Part shown: positions 1 through 10,499 of the stretch, piece by piece | Numbering within the stretch: position 1 is the first letter of the stretch | How the letters are laid out: each line of letters begins with the position of its first letter | Origin: Trichobilharzia szidati | Taxonomy: Eukaryota; Platyhelminthes; Trematoda; Strigeidida; Schistosomatidae | NCBI GenBank assembly: GCA_944472155.2 | Contig: OX235279.1 | Location: 51,619,564-51,683,563 of the forward strand | Reading direction: 5' to 3' | DNA: 64,000 nt | The notes under the pieces: generated by a model | Told to the model about the DNA's origin: nothing | Seen by the model: only the letters and a program-made list of their open reading frames with translations | Databases searched by the model: none | Made by a program: the position numbers and the translations under genes

Positions 1-395
1 CCAAGAATATTTTCAACAGGTTGCAGACCTTCATCAACAACTGTCTTCGCTCCATACTGAAGATTAGATGGCCAGAAAGAATCACAAACAAGTAGCTATG
101 AGAACAAACGAAACAGGAACCAATCGCCCAACAAATATGCAGGAGGAAGTGGAGATGGATAGGACACTCGCTGAGGAGGCCGTTGAGTGACATCGCGCGT
201 CAAGCCCTCGAGTGGAACCCGAAAGGTAAGCGGCGAGTGAGAAGTCCAAGGGTGACATGGAGGAGATCGTGTGAAGAGGAGATGAAACAGTATGGAATAA
301 CATGGACGCAAGTGAAAAGTACAGCACAAGACAGAAAGAAGTGGAGACGTGCAGTTGAAGCCCTATGTTCCACTAGGAACCCAAGGGAACAATAA
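1..395 (+). mobile_element. RTE-A non-LTR retrotransposon, 3' end (cut by window edge)
   Basis: This is the C-terminal end of an RTE-clade reverse-transcriptase polyprotein. The first 180 bases (ttgcagaccttcatcaacaa onward) match, with changes, the region just before the end of the - strand copy at 5246-8458. The stretch 183-392 is open and reads SDIARQALEWNPKGKRRVRS, then the family end EALCSTRNPREQ. An (AAT)n tail follows at 390-407, the usual RTE type of short-repeat 3' end. The start lies outside the window. What is seen: shared end and tail with at least four other copies here. Inferred: RTE clade (SR2 or Perere-3 type). Confidence 0.85.
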
Positions 396-474
396 TAATA
401 ATAATGACTATTCTAGTCACGTAAATCACCATTCTCCAAGTTTTAATGAAAAGAGTATGTTGACATGTCCCAAA

Positions 475-1190
475 TTCTTAAATCTGTCACACAGCCTAGG
501 TCTCGATGGTATACCAGGCATTTACGTTAGTTGTGTGCGGGTATTTCATGCCATCCTCTGACACAGATCTTTAACGCATCATTTCACGAGGATATATCAC
601 CGCCTGCTTGGAAGGAGTTAAAGTTGTGCCTTTACCGAAATCATCTTATGGATGAGGTTTAAAATTCAGGCCAATCATCGTCACGTCTTCACTTTTGCAA
701 ACACTACAGGAACTTCTATGGCTTGCTACTAAACCTCCTTAAAATCTGCCACTTACCCATAGCATTTTGCATTCCAGCTGCTCTAGATGCTGACTTTGCA
801 TCCCACCGCAACATTGTTTCGAGTCTACATAAGGGTGCGAAATTTCTTAATGTCTCCCTTTAAGAAATCAATTATGATTTTGACCCTATTCCTAGGGCAC
901 TTTTACTAAACAAGCTGATTTCAGTTCGCACTGAATACTAGGATACAAGTTGAGTGTCCCTCTAGTCTTTGGGTGGGAAACCACATGTTGTTTTAAATGG
1001 AAGGCACTCCACTTCTTCGTTTTCAGGAGCTGGTCTGCCCCAAAATGCTGTACTCCTCCCATCTCTTTTCCCTTACAATTTGCACTACCTACTGTGTTCT
1101 TTCAGGGCTAATTGCATTAAGTATGCTGGTGATCTGACAATTTCTGTCCTGGTAGTTTCTGCATTGGATGCACTGGAAATAGGAAGTGAA
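475..1190 (+). mobile_element. CR1-like non-LTR retrotransposon RT domain, 5' half of a split copy
   Basis: Reading the + strand with frame changes gives the fingers and palm of a CR1/Jockey-type reverse transcriptase: SLGLDGIPGIYV near 490, then PPAWKELKVVPLPKSS, FRPIIVTSSLLQ, FDPIPRALLLNKLIS, VVLNGRHSTSSFSGAGLPQN and the motif C region IKYAGDLTISVL near 1116-1150. The catalytic box is YAGD instead of YADD, and several stops and frameshifts are present, so it is dead. The protein reads on as ALEIGSE up to 1190 and resumes after 2140 as SNISYLDISFSANLCW. The RTE-B copy between is therefore a later insertion. What is seen: motifs in the right order and the clean re-join. Clade name is inference. 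Confidence 0.75.
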
Positions 1191-2128
1191 GTGGTAGAGC
1201 ACGTTGACCGCTTCAATTACTTGGGAAGTACCATCAGCCCCAACGGGTTGATCTCCGACGAAATCTCAGCACGAATACAAAGGGCTAGTTTCGCGTATGC
1301 CAGTTTACGCCGTCTCTGGCGTAGACGTGATATCCGACTATCGACCAAAGGGCGTGTGTACTGCTCAACAGTCCGCTCCGTCCTCCTTTATGGCTGTGAG
1401 ACCTGGCCATTGAGAGTGGAAGACATGAAAAGATTAGCTGTCTTCGATCATAGGTGTCTGCGTTCTATCTCCCGCGTGAAGTGGTATAATAAGGTGAGCA
1501 ATATTGAGGTTAGGCGTCCAGTGAGTGCTAGGTAAGGCGGGGAAATCAGTCGACGAGACTGTGAAATTACATCGACTGAGATGGTTGGGACATGCGCTAC
1601 GTATGCCTAGTCATCGCCTTCGTCGACGGGCAATGTTAGCTGATATAGGGTCAGAGTGGTATAGAGCTAGCGGCGGTCAAACGAAAACATGGCACCAGTC
1701 AATGAAATCCACAACAGTTAATCTAAGCCACGTAGGAAGATGTAGACTTCCTGGTTGGGGCCCTCGGGATGGTAAAAACCAATGGTTGGAAACAATTGGC
1801 GACATGGCTCAAAATCGTTCTCAGTGGCGCAGATGCATCCACTCCTTGTGACTTATCATTTCCAGTTAAACTGTTTTGTTCTCCGTTATTACTATTCGTT
1901 TGTCTCACACCTCTGTTTACTGTCTATATTTTGCATTTCTTCTACTTCCTTCTCTTGCTTTGCGTGCTACATGGATTGTGGCTACTTGAACTGCCGCACA
2001 TATGTGCAAAGTTCTATGTCGAAAACCGACCGACCGCACTGGATTGTTCTATTATGAAGAGATTCTTATACGATGTGACCAAACGGACTGATTGAATCCC
2101 ATGCTTTTGTGATATATTCGGCACTGTG
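1191..2128 (+). mobile_element. RTE-B retrotransposon, 5'-truncated insertion in the CR1-like element
   Basis: The insertion is flanked by a 12-bp direct repeat, ataggaagtgaa, at 1179-1190 and 2129-2140, which I read as its target-site duplication. It carries the region downstream of the RT: VEHVDRFNYLGSTISPNGLI, SLRRLWRRRDIRLSTKGRVY, VLLYGCETWPLRVEDMKRLA, then after a frameshift near 1535 KLHRLRWLGHALRMPSHRLR and RWLETIGD-like sequence ending QNRSQWRRCIHSL at 1851. The 3' non-coding part runs to 2128. A tetranucleotide-like gaccgaccga run near 2028 resembles an old internal tail. The upstream frame is open across the junction, so an RT/RTE fusion reading frame of 188 codons exists by accident at 969-1535. 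Confidence 0.8.
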
Positions 2129-2140
2129 ATAGGAAGTGAA

Positions 2141-2665
2141 TCCAATATCTCCTATCTTGACATAAGTTTCTCCGCAAATCTCTGTTGGTAGCTTCATATT
2201 TTGTTGATTTCCCTAAAATTTTTTCGTCGTCTTATTGATTAAAGAAGAGACTTTCAGGCATATCTCAACCTCTCCTCTTACAATTATTAATTCATGTACT
2301 CTACCTATTCTTATTTACTGTTCCCTCTTATTCTTCCCTAGGTTTCTCAAGACGTACCATGTTATATTGCGCACAACACTAAAGGCTGTCAGCAGAGTCA
2401 TTGGCATACCTTTGATTCAAATAACTGACATTGTTGTCGACAAACATTTTAAATCACACAGGCGGTTAGCTAAATTTATCTTGTCTGATGCCTAACACCC
2501 TCTTTATTTGAAACAATTTTCTCGAACGAAATCAGAAGGAATTTCATAAAAATCAATGCTAGTACATCAGAGTATAAAAGTTCAATCATAATATATTTAG
2601 CACGGGTTTCGAATGAAAAGGCAAATGTCGAAAAAGAGCTTTTCAACTGTTATTATTTGTAAGTA
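2141..2665 (+). mobile_element. CR1-like retrotransposon, 3' half of the split copy
   Basis: The CR1-like protein resumes directly after the second target repeat with SNISYLDISFSANLCW, which matches the thumb-region signature that follows motif C in this superfamily. After a frame change come ILIYCSLLFFPRFLKTYHVI, VSRVIGIPLIQITDIVVDKH, RLAKFILSDA and HPLYLKQFSRTKSEGI, and the reading ends near YLARVSNEKANVEKELFNCY around 2650. These are the usual blocks of schistosome CR1/Perere-type C-termini. Stops and frameshifts are scattered through it. It belongs to the same copy as 475-1190. Confidence 0.7.
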
Positions 2666-2999
2666 AACAGCGAATTATAAAAAAAATTATTGAAAATATT
2701 ATTTATTATAATATTTACTTACTATTCATTGTACTCCATCAAATTTCAGTTTTTTTTCGTATTCATAATATTATGTATTCCATGCCACATAATAAATAAT
2801 TTTTGGAATAAAATAACTACATTATTACTACTGTCATAGAAACTTTGAGCAGATAACACAGACAAAGCTAGCAACATAGACAGAGATCCACTCAGCAGAT
2901 TGTATGAGAGTGAATATCTCTTTTTAGGCTTTTCGGCTTTTGAAAACTTGATTATTGGATATTGCATGCGCTAGAATCAGAAGTGACAAAAGGAGGAGT
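2666..2999. other. AT-rich stretch, nothing recognised
   Basis: No open frame with family likeness and no RNA motif is visible. It lies between the end of the CR1-like copy and an RTE fragment. Confidence 0.5.
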
Positions 3000-3260
3000 G
3001 GGTCTCATCAGGTGCGGATACCAAAATTCAGATAGATTTCATGTAAATCTGAAGAAATAATAGACCCAACTTACTGAACTCAAACGCCAGTAGAGGAGCA
3101 GATATGGTCAAGCGCTCCTCAAGGTCAAGTTGATAGCTATCAGAGATACTGATGATGGACCACAGTTCAAGTTGACCACGCAGGAACCGAAGGAGGAATC
3201 TACGTAGGACACCTTCACAGCATTCACCAGAAAACTTCTGGGTACATTAGGCGGTATGAC
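3000..3260 (+). mobile_element. RTE-A fragment (end of endonuclease domain)
   Basis: The words cagatagatttcat, gaggagcagatatgg and aaggtcaagttga line up in order with the same stretch of the + strand RTE-A copy at 21560-21700 (cagatagatttcat, gaggagcagatgtg, aaggtgaagctgaa). That stretch spans the end of the endonuclease and the linker to the RT. It is degenerate, with no useful open frame and no visible tail. Confidence 0.6.
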
Positions 3261-3334
3261 CGGAGTAACCTGAGTGGAAGAACACTGTTATTTTATCTCT
3301 CTCTTTCAGGTACTCTATTCATTTAGTATTCTGT

Positions 3335-3925
3335 GAACAAGTGGCAAAGTAGACTCGAAAGTCAAGGGTGCTCTTAGAAAGCATACTCACGCCAATGAAG
3401 CCAAATCCACGCTATATAAAACAAGTGTGAATCCACTATTAGAATACTGTCCAGTAATTATTGGCAGCACTCCCATATGTGGCAAACTGAGAATGGACAG
3501 TGTCCGACGATATTTCACGTCTAAACTATTTGGATATGATTGGATGAGACAACCTAGTATAGACGTAATATCTTTCTTCAAGGACTCACGCAAAATATCA
3601 TCCTCAGAGAGGAAGAGTGTACAATTCTCACCAGAAGGCTCTTACGATCTGCGTAACCAGACATGCACAATGACAATAAAAGCCTTTAGATCACTACTAC
3701 CTGGAAACTTCCTCACAGTCATGTGTTCTAAAATACTGAAGGGTTTACCCGCAGAAATCAAAACCTGCACCTCGGTTGTAAGCTTCAGACGCTGTCTATA
3801 CGGACTTCCATTCTGCGTAACCAACAGGAACGCATTATTTGTCTCTAGAACGATTCAGATATTAGGACCACTGAATATATATAAAGCGCAGATAACTTCA
3901 CTAATTGCTCTGCTTAGGCGATAAA
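3335..3925 (+). pseudogene. CR1-like retrotransposon RT C-terminus
   Basis: An open frame from about 3361 to 3924 reads KSTLYKTSVNPLLEYCPVII, then MDSVRRYFTSKLFGYDWM and later RSLLPGNFLTVMCSKILKGL. This is the block order of the C-terminal part of CR1/Jockey-type reverse transcriptases: a YKT..PLLEY block, then a QRRFT-like block, then an LP-containing end. The catalytic RT motifs are missing, so this is a 5'-truncated copy. It ends just before PLE-derived sequence at 3940. The frame is open for about 188 codons, longer than most relics here, so it may be a younger insertion. Confidence 0.65.
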
Positions 3926-4585
3926 GAGACTAATATATATGTAAAACTTGGGCACTGTGGTAGTATGTAATTCCATATTAAAAGTCAATCTGAACGAAGA
4001 ATATTCTTTTCAATAATTTCTCTTCAGGTTCTTACAACTATAAAATATAATATTTATTGTCGTTACAGTAAAGGACAGTTATTTGGTCGATACGTTTTCT
4101 ACGTAGAATAACAGATTAGTTACGGGGTTTCAAAATAAAAAGTCATATTTGTGTGACAAATGTGCTAGGCTGAAATCGATTACAAAATATTGTAAAATGG
4201 GAGACAATGGTGGTGATAAGTCATAACGGATTCGTAGAATGTGGGTCAGGAAAAATGACAAGTCAGTCCAAGGTTATAAAAGGTGTCAGGTGAGTGACTA
4301 GTACCAAGTGTTATGCGTTAAAGAGGAGATAGTAAGACTGCAATGAGAGGTTCATAATGAAATAACGAATGTGCGAAATGAAAGAGGTGGGGGCACATAT
4401 TGAGAAAAGAGTTAATATCACTAATAATAAGTCCGGATAGTGTAAATGGAAAATTCGATAGTAATGAGAGAATGTTCGCATGAAGGGTATAAATTATGAC
4501 GAATAATAATCATTGTAATAATAAGCAAAGAAAGAAAAAACCCACTAGGGTTAAAGGGAAGAAGCACTCTTGTTGAGAAGAATCA

Positions 4586-4828
4586 TTAATCCAAGTTTAG
4601 CCACAGTAGGAACAGCGTCTGAACGTGTTCTCTTTGGATACAAAGTTCCGGTTTATTAGATCTTATTGCAATAGCTTCAGCTATGTGTATGAGACGTAAG
4701 CGAACTGTACGTGATAACGACTTCGGAATTCGGTATATAACCCTGAAAGCTTTGTTGACATCGATGCGATTTCCAGTGTCGACCAGGTGTGACAGGATCG
4801 AGCGACAACAAATATTACATTTTATCAT
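4586..4828 (-). pseudogene. PLE protein C-terminus (GIY-YIG region) relic
   Basis: An 80-codon frame reads ILSHLVDTGNRIDVNKAFRV, then LRLIHIAEAIAIRSNKPELC and IQREHVQTLFLLW. The same blocks (HL..TGH, A.KPDLCVQK, L.LPW) recur at 53090-53290, 56590-56700 and 60867-61010. They match the region after the GIY-YIG core in Penelope-like proteins. No RT or nuclease core is left here, so it has no predicted activity. Confidence 0.6.
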
Positions 4829-4948
4829 TGTAAGAAACTGAAGAGAAATTTTTGAAAAGAATATTCTTCGTTCAGATTGACTTTTAATTCATGATATGGG
4901 AGTATTTCACACTATTAAGTATTATAATCCCACATTATTATTTTTATT

Positions 4949-5050
4949 GGATATATCACACAGTGAAACAGTTTTATTTACTGGATGACGCTTCGAACAC
5001 AATTTGTTGTTCAAAATTATATCAATTATAATCACACGACTTCGAAACTT
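4949..5050 (-). repeat. Structured motif A (PLE terminal repeat)
   Basis: Read on the - strand, this has the order gattataattgatat, a hairpin gaacaac/gttcgaag, then cgtcatccagtaaat and cactgtgtgatatatc. Close copies lie at 11800-11913 (-), 11920-12020 (+), 19570-19650 (-), 28805-28895 (+), 31130-31210 (-) and 52630-52690 (+). In most copies the second arm of the hairpin is followed by gaaac. Confidence 0.65.
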
Positions 5051-5245
5051 GAGTTTTATAGTTTTCTTTGTTCTCTCCTACTTTTCTTAGGAATAATAGA
5101 GTTTTTCAGATGTCTAGGACAGGTGTTGAATCACTTCTGTTATACGTCTTTGCAGTTGATTCGATAAATTAAGCAACTGTTATCAACCTCTCCCTCCACC
5201 CTGTGACATTAGATTTTAAAACTGTCATCTTATCCCATCCTATTG

Positions 5246-5259
5246 TATTATTATTATTG
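5246..5259. repeat. (AAT)n tail of the - strand RTE-A copy
   Basis: The + strand reads attattattattgt directly before the reversed RTE-A stop region. The same tail type follows the copies at 1-395, 14766-15125 and 23765-23860. Confidence 0.7.
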
Positions 5260-5880
5260 TTCCCTTGGGTTCCTAGTGGAACATAGGGCTTCAACTGCAC
5301 GTCTCCACTTGCTTCTGTCTTCTGCTGTACTTTTCACCTGCATCCATGTTAGTCCATACTGTTTCAACTCCTCTTCACACAATCTCCTCCATGTCACCCT
5401 TGGACTTCTCACTCGCCGCTTACCTTTCAGGTTCCACTCGAGGGCCTGACGCGCGATGTCACCCAGCGACCTCCTCAGTGAGTGTCCAATCCATCTCCAT
5501 TTTCTCCTGCATATTTGTTGGGCGATTGGTTCTTGTTTTGTTTGTTTCCATAGTTTCTTGTTGGTGATTCTTTCCGGCCATCTGATCTTGAATGTAGAAC
5601 GACAACAGCTGTCGATAAAGGTCTGCAACCCGTTGGAAATATTCTTTGTGACCCGCCAAGTTTATGATCCGTATAGCAAAACTGACTTGACGTTTGTATT
5701 GAAAATCCGAATTTTGTTGTTGATGGTGAGTGACGAAGATTTCCAGATTGGTTTCAGATTGATGAATGTGTTTCTCGCCTTTCCGATTCTCGATTTGACA
5801 TCTTCGTCCGTTCCTCCTGTAGTTGAGACAATGCTCCCTAGATAAGTGAATGAAGTAACCTCTTTCAAATCCCTCTCGTT
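5257..5880 (-). pseudogene. RTE-A C-terminal region after the RT
   Basis: The frame 5868-5662 reads VTSFTYLGSIVSTTGGTDED, then SRIGKARNTFINLKPIWKSS and IRIFNTNVKSVLLYGS. The frame 5628-5257 continues with CRSTFKIRWPERITNKKLWK, then WIGHSLRRSLGDIARQALEW and the family end EALCSTRNPREQ. A stop or frameshift near 5650 separates the two. This is the thumb and C-terminal region of RTE proteins; its end is almost the same as that of the copy at 1-395. Confidence 0.8.
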
Positions 5881-5937
5881 GATGGTGATTAGCCCTGGAT
5901 GTTGCTGCTGCTGTTGTTGTTGGTTGGTTGGTTATTT

Positions 5938-7466
5938 TCATAACCTCCGTCTTGTCATGTTCACCTGGAGTCCTGTCTTTGCTGCTTCTTCAACCAGTTC
6001 GTCGGTTTTCGCTTGTAAGTTTTCGATTTTGTGTGACATCAAACACACATCATCCGCAAAATCCAGGTCTTCTAAGTTATTCACGTCGGTCCAGGATATC
6101 CCTGTCTTCTCGTTTCCCACTGTCTGACGCATAATCCAGTCCACCACAATTAGGAATATCATTGGTGATAATATAATAAGCACCCTTGTATGACTCCTGT
6201 GTTTACTCTGAAGGCCTCGTTGAGTTTTCCGTTGTGGATCACTTGACATGTGCCGTTGTTGTACAGCTGTTGAATAAGGTTGATGAATATTTGGGGCACG
6301 CCGTAGTACTTGAGTAGTTTCCAAATTACTTCGCGGTCAATGCTGTCGAAGGCCTTCTCAAAGTCTATGAAGTTGAGGTAGAGATTTGATTGCCATTCCA
6401 TGCTTTGTACGATGATGATGCATAGAGTTGCAATTTGGTCAGAACATGATTTGCCTTTCCTGAATTCAGCTTGTTCTGGTCGGAGTTCTGTATCCAGTGC
6501 GTCCTTTATACTCTCTAGGATGATGCGACTCAGGATTTTACTTGGCGTCAACAGGAGCTTGATTCCTCGCCAGTTCTTGCAGAGTCCTAGGTCGCCCTTC
6601 TTCGATAGTTTCACGAAGTAACCTTTCCTCCAGTCAGTAGGCACCTTTCCCTCCTTCCAGACTTTTTGCAATAATGGAGTCAGCATAGCTGCTGTTGTCT
6701 CTGGGTCCACTTTCAGTGCTTTAGGTGGTATTCCATCTGGTACATCTGCTTTTCCAGCTTTCAGAAGCTTGATTGCATTCAAGACTTCAGCTTTCGTTGG
6801 AGGATCGGTGTCAACTTGCAGTTGTATACGTGCTGTTGTTGGTATTTCTGGACGGGTTGTAGGTGGTGGTCGGTTCAAGAGTCCTTTGAAGTGGTCCGCC
6901 CATTGTTTAATCTGTCTTTCTTCCTTGGTAATTGGGTTCCCTTGGCTGTCTTTTATAGGTTTCACTTGTGTTGATCTCCTCCCGGATAGAGATTTGGTTA
7001 TCTGATATAGTGTCCTCAGGTCCCTTTTACCTGCTGCCTTCTCAGCTTCAGTAGCCAGGTTGTCGTAGAATTGTCTTTCATCCTTCCTGGCTCTCTTCTT
7101 CACTTCTTTGTCCAGTGCTGTGTAAGTTGAGCTCAGCGTCTCCTTCTCTTGTCCGTCTTTGCATTGAATGACTTTCTTTTTCACCATTCTCCTCTCCTCA
7201 ATCAGCTTCCAAGTGTCCGTTGAGAGCCATTCCTTGTCTTGTCTCTTCTTTCTTCCTAAAACCGTTGAACACGTTTCGTTGAAAATCACCTTCAGAGAGT
7301 TCCAATGGTCTTCCACGCATGATTCTTCCGTGATGTCACGTAGTGTTTCCTGCTTTGCTCTGACAGTTGCAGTGAAAGTGTCCTTTGTGATTGTGTCCTT
7401 CAGTTTTTGAGTGTTGAACTTGCATTGTGGCCTATACCCAGCTATCCTCGAGGCTTTTAGCTTCAC
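5938..7466 (-). pseudogene. RTE-A reverse transcriptase domain, broken
   Basis: The open frame 7466-6159 gives the N-terminal RT part with motifs VPDGIPPKALK, VPTDWRKGYFVKLSKKGDLG, CKNWRGIKLLLTPSKILSRI, motif A LNFIDFEKAFDSIDREVIWK (near 6370-6320) and motif B TGVIQGCLL (near 6190). After a frameshift the - strand frame 6324-5938 takes over with MIFLIVVDWIMRQTVGNEK and the intact motif C LDFADDVCLMSH (about 6082-6046). The catalytic FADD pair is kept. The single clear break lies around 6170-6160. Compared with the + strand copy at 20690 this one is less damaged. Confidence 0.85.
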
Positions 7467-7469
7467 CTT

Positions 7470-8300
7470 GAAAGTCCCTTGTACTAGATAGTGGTCTCAA
7501 CCCACATCTGCTCCTCTCCTCGATCTTGTGTCCAGTAGGCTCCGTCTCCACTTCCTTGAGATTGAAATGAAGTTTATCTGGTTTTGGTGTGTCCATCTAG
7601 TGAAATTCATGTCGCCTTGTGTATATCCCTGTGTTTGAACACACTGCCACCAATCACCAAATCATTGAAGGCGCAGAAGTCTGAGAAGAGTTCACCGTTG
7701 TCGTTCATTTCACCAAGGGCCTCACGACCCATGGTGAGTTCTCTTCCTGTATTGTCTCCTCCCAGTTTCGCATTCATATCACCCATCAGGATTTTGATAT
7801 CGCTCAGTGGGACGTTGTTCGTTACTGTTTGTAGTTGTCTGTAGAAGGCCTCCTTCTTCTCTTGTTCTGAGACGTTTGTAGGCGCATAGCATTGAATGAT
7901 TGTGACCTTCCTTCCTTTTGAGTTGAACTTGGCTGTCATTATCCTGGAGGAGATTGGTTCCCACTGCATGAGAGCTTTAGCCGCTGTTGGTGACATCATG
8001 GTGGCTACTCCCTCTGTGTGCTCGTGATTGTCCTCTGGGTGACCGGAGTAGATTATTGTCTCTCCAGTTGGCAGTTGGCTCCTTCCACATCCGTTGCATC
8101 TGCTCTCTCAGATTCCCAATACTTCTATTTTATATCTCCTCATTTCTGCGGCTACCTGAGCAGCCTTTCCAGCTTCGTACATTGCACGAACATTCCACGT
8201 CCCCATCCTTATTTTTGCTTTCATCGAAAGAAGGTACATCGGCTGACTGGTTTCCCGAAGGCTTTTACCAGCCTGCGTCATTCCACTTCCGCGATTCCAG
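7470..8300 (-). pseudogene. RTE-A apurinic-type endonuclease domain, broken
   Basis: The domain nicks target DNA to prime reverse transcription. It starts on the - strand with KIRMGTWNVRAMYEAGKAAQ (8225-8165), continues after a frame change as VTIIQCYAPTNVSEQEKKEA and SDIKILMGDMNAKLGGDNTG (near 7780), then LFSDFCAFNDLVIGGSVFKH. TWNVR, QCYAPT and GDMNAKLG are the family's conserved strands. The usual end motif SDHHLV reads stop-DHYLV: the Ser codon is TGA at 7499-7497. At least one frameshift lies between 8108 and 7999. The domain therefore cannot be made whole from this copy. Confidence 0.8.
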
Positions 8301-8548
8301 TGAAAAATAAGGTTATTGTTTATATTTTTGGAATTTTTGATATATTTGTGCGTTGAAGTTTCTGTAGCAATTTGGTTAAGTTTTGGAGGGGATGGAGTTG
8401 CTAAAACCACACCCCCAACCCTCCCTCTTTATCCGGGCTTGGGACCGGCTAAAAAACTAGTGAGCTAGTAATCTAGGCGAGGTTATCCTATTGTATGGTT
8501 GTATGTAACTGCATGTAGTTCTATAGCTGAACTATTCTCTAGTTTTCT

Positions 8549-8575
8549 TATAATAATAATAATAATAATAATAAT
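8549..8575. repeat. (TAA)9 microsatellite
   Basis: Nine perfect taa units. It lies about 90 bases from the 5' end of the RTE-A copy and may be an old retroelement tail, but no element end is recognisable beside it. Confidence 0.85.
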
Positions 8576-8584
8576 ATATTCTCA

Positions 8585-9195
8585 TTTTTGTACATAAAGG
8601 ACGCCAGTTTACAGGCATCATCAATATGATAAATTACACATATGATTAGTAAGCATATATAATAATGATATAATATAGTACAAACGTATTCCTACTCATG
8701 TAGGACACACAAATTTTACAGGCATGGATGGGTATTATTTAAATTATATAAATTTGGCTTATGGTGAAATTACATGGTTGCTGTCCTTTTTGCCTTAAGT
8801 TTGTGGAAACAGTCTGTTAACTAGTAATTCAATGGAGCACATCAAGAAATATAGTAGTATTGTCTTTGCATTAACAAAAAATACCAAAGTATGTGTTGGA
8901 CGGATTACAAATACTTGCGAAAAAGTAAAGGTTGAAGTCATTCCCCCATATAACTTTGCTGTGTATGGCATCGAATCTTATCCTTGATTTACATCCACAT
9001 TGGGTATTGATTTAAAATAAGTGATGTACTTGTATAATCTTATCAGCATTTTCTTCGTAATTAACACTAGAAGTGAACTGTACTCAATGCAGACTACTGC
9101 TAATAATAATAGTTTATATTTTCTTATAAACGGGTGTTTACAATAAATACAAACCAATTTTACAGGCACGATCAGGTGTGCTATAAATTACAATT
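8585..9195 (+). repeat. Three spaced copies of a ~50-bp repeat
   Basis: The core ttttacaggca or gtttacaggca, followed by a similar 20-30 base AT-rich stretch ending in ataaattaca or similar, occurs near 8600-8640, 8708-8748 and 9155-9190. The copies share direction and differ at several bases. Spacing is about 110 and 450 bases. No protein or RNA family is recognised in 8585-9640. Confidence 0.4.
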
Positions 9196-9639
9196 GTGAA
9201 GTATTATAAATTAGTGCTTTTTCATTGGTATGAAGGTATATTCCACAACTGTAATCCAGGATGCTTTGTGAGGGAAGGTAATGGGTAATTCATGAGGTAG
9301 TTTTGGGATATAGGACCAGTAATGTTTGCAGATCATTTGTCATTGTAATTGAGCGAATAGCCACATTCTTTATTCTCATTCAAATAATCATTTAGAAGAT
9401 AAAATGGTCAGAGAAAAAAGAAGACAAATGACAGCAGAACAGAAGAAAGCAAGTGGAGTCCTCAAGGAGTGATTTATAAATTTATATATACATACATTCT
9501 ATGTAGTAACTATGATTATGTTAGTACACTAACTAACTAGTCCTGTTATGCTAACTTGTATATTATGTGTGAACTAATATTAATGTCCCGTGTAGAAATG
9601 TTTATCATCTACTTCCAATAATATTAACATTTATAGTTG

Positions 9640-10160
9640 TGGTTTCATAGTATTTTCAAAAGGGTGTAGGAGTCAGACGCAGGGGTGCATTGTCATCTTC
9701 GAGCAGTCTGGTGACTGAAGAGATGAACACTGGAAGTGTGTTTGCATTACGCACATTAGCTGCTAGTCCACTCCAAATGACTGAAAACTTATTGAAGAAG
9801 AAGTTGTACCGCATGTAAGTCTGACAATGTTCTATAGCAACTAGGTTGTCATGATTTCTAAGATTGTAAGTGATGACAGCGGTAGATTTAGTTATTGGCC
9901 TGGAGGAGTGCAAAAGAAGATTAGTTAGTTAGTAGCAAAAGATAAGGTTTAGCTTAAGACGTCTTTTCCAAAGTGGTTCTACTTTCAGTCTGTCGCAGCG
10001 CTCAGAGTTTTCCAGACTACATTTTAAATCAAGAATTCTTGAGGTAAATTGCCGTTGCACTCCCTATAATTTAAGGTTGTCATCCCGTTGGAGTCCGCTA
10101 AGAATAAACGGGCAGTATTCTAAAAGAGGTCGAGCGCATAATTTGTATAATAAAACCCTA
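9640..10160 (-). pseudogene. CR1-like retrotransposon RT C-terminus
   Basis: On the - strand it reads CARPLLEYCPFILSGLQ, VQRQFTSRILDLKCSLEN and WKRRLKLNLIFCY, then after a stop the frame 9913-9656 with RPITKSTAVITYNLRNHDN, MRYNFFFNKFSVIWSGLAA and NANTLPVFISSVTRLLED. This is the same C-terminal block order as at 3335-3925 but a different copy. It is cut off sharply at 10160, where the first 162-bp repeat of the Gypsy element begins. The Gypsy element therefore either inserted here or was joined here later. Confidence 0.65.
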
Positions 10161-10322
10161 GTCTATATTTGTGTATTTTGGGACAATTATAGCTCACCAA
10201 ATAACTGTATTTTATGTGTATATTAATTTGTGTGGACTGAATTCTTCTCTATATAAATACATGTTTGTATTTTTTTTGTCCTCTTTATTTCGCGTATAAA
10301 CGAACTTAACCGTTTATTCCAC
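10161..10322 (+). repeat. 5' LTR (or surviving part) of the Ty3/Gypsy element
   Basis: This 162-bp block recurs at 15666-15827 with two differences that I can see (t/g in the t-run and c/t just after it). It holds a TATA-like ctatataaatac, which would suit an LTR promoter. It begins gtctatattt and ends attccac, without the usual TG...CA ends. The true LTR may therefore be longer and truncated here, since upstream sequence changes to the CR1-like fragment. Confidence 0.65.
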
Positions 10323-10330
10323 TACATTTA

Positions 10331-10345
10331 ATTGGTGAACCCGTT
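10331..10345 (+). promoter_or_regulatory. Candidate primer-binding site
   Basis: The word attggtgaacccgtt lies 9-23 bases after the repeat end. TGG near the LTR edge followed by an acceptor-stem-like stretch is the normal form of a tRNA primer site. The tRNA was not identified, and the 8-base offset is larger than usual. Confidence 0.35.
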
Positions 10346-10499
10346 TTGAACGCGGATTATTTTTACATATCTATATACATATATTTTGTATTATTATCGT
10401 TATTTTTTGTTTGTGGTTCCGTATCTGCTTGTCCCCTCTCACCAATATTTTCATACTTATAATTTCGTCGCCTACTAAGCCCGGCACACAATCTGAGCA

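Larger units (their letters stand above)
3940..5060 (-). mobile_element. Penelope-like element, internally deleted copy
   Basis: On the - strand the unit starts near 5055 with structured motif A (hairpin plus gaacaac...gttcgaagcgtca, 4949-5050), followed by motif B at 4826-4900, a short GIY-YIG-region protein relic (4586-4828), a non-coding stretch, motif B again (3968-4035 in the opposite sense) and the terminal words ctaccacagtgcccaagttt (reverse of 3943-3962). The same 3' words end the insertions at 11790-12081 and 19551-19693. The two motif B copies lie in inverted orientation at the two sides, about 0.8 kb apart. The RT domain is absent. PLE assignment rests on the protein relic. Confidence 0.6.
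5246..8458 (-). mobile_element. RTE-A retrotransposon, nearly complete copy
   Basis: The copy runs from its (AAT)n tail at 5246-5259 to a 5' leader near 8458 whose bases (cggataaagagggagggttg on the - strand) resemble the leaders at 20700-20760 and 54615-54660. Length is about 3.2 kb, right for an RTE element. It holds an AP-type endonuclease, a reverse transcriptase and the C-terminal region, in that order, in several frames. No target duplication was seen. Bases just outside the tail (tgtcatcttatcccatccta) do not recur at the other end. Confidence 0.85.

Noticed and set aside
969..1535. 188-codon frame as a single host gene
   Set aside because: It is a chance fusion of a CR1-like RT and an inserted RTE-B, shown by the 12-bp target repeats.
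6400..7410. Plus-strand open frames over the RTE-A copy
   Set aside because: They are reverse-strand shadows of the reverse transcriptase frame.
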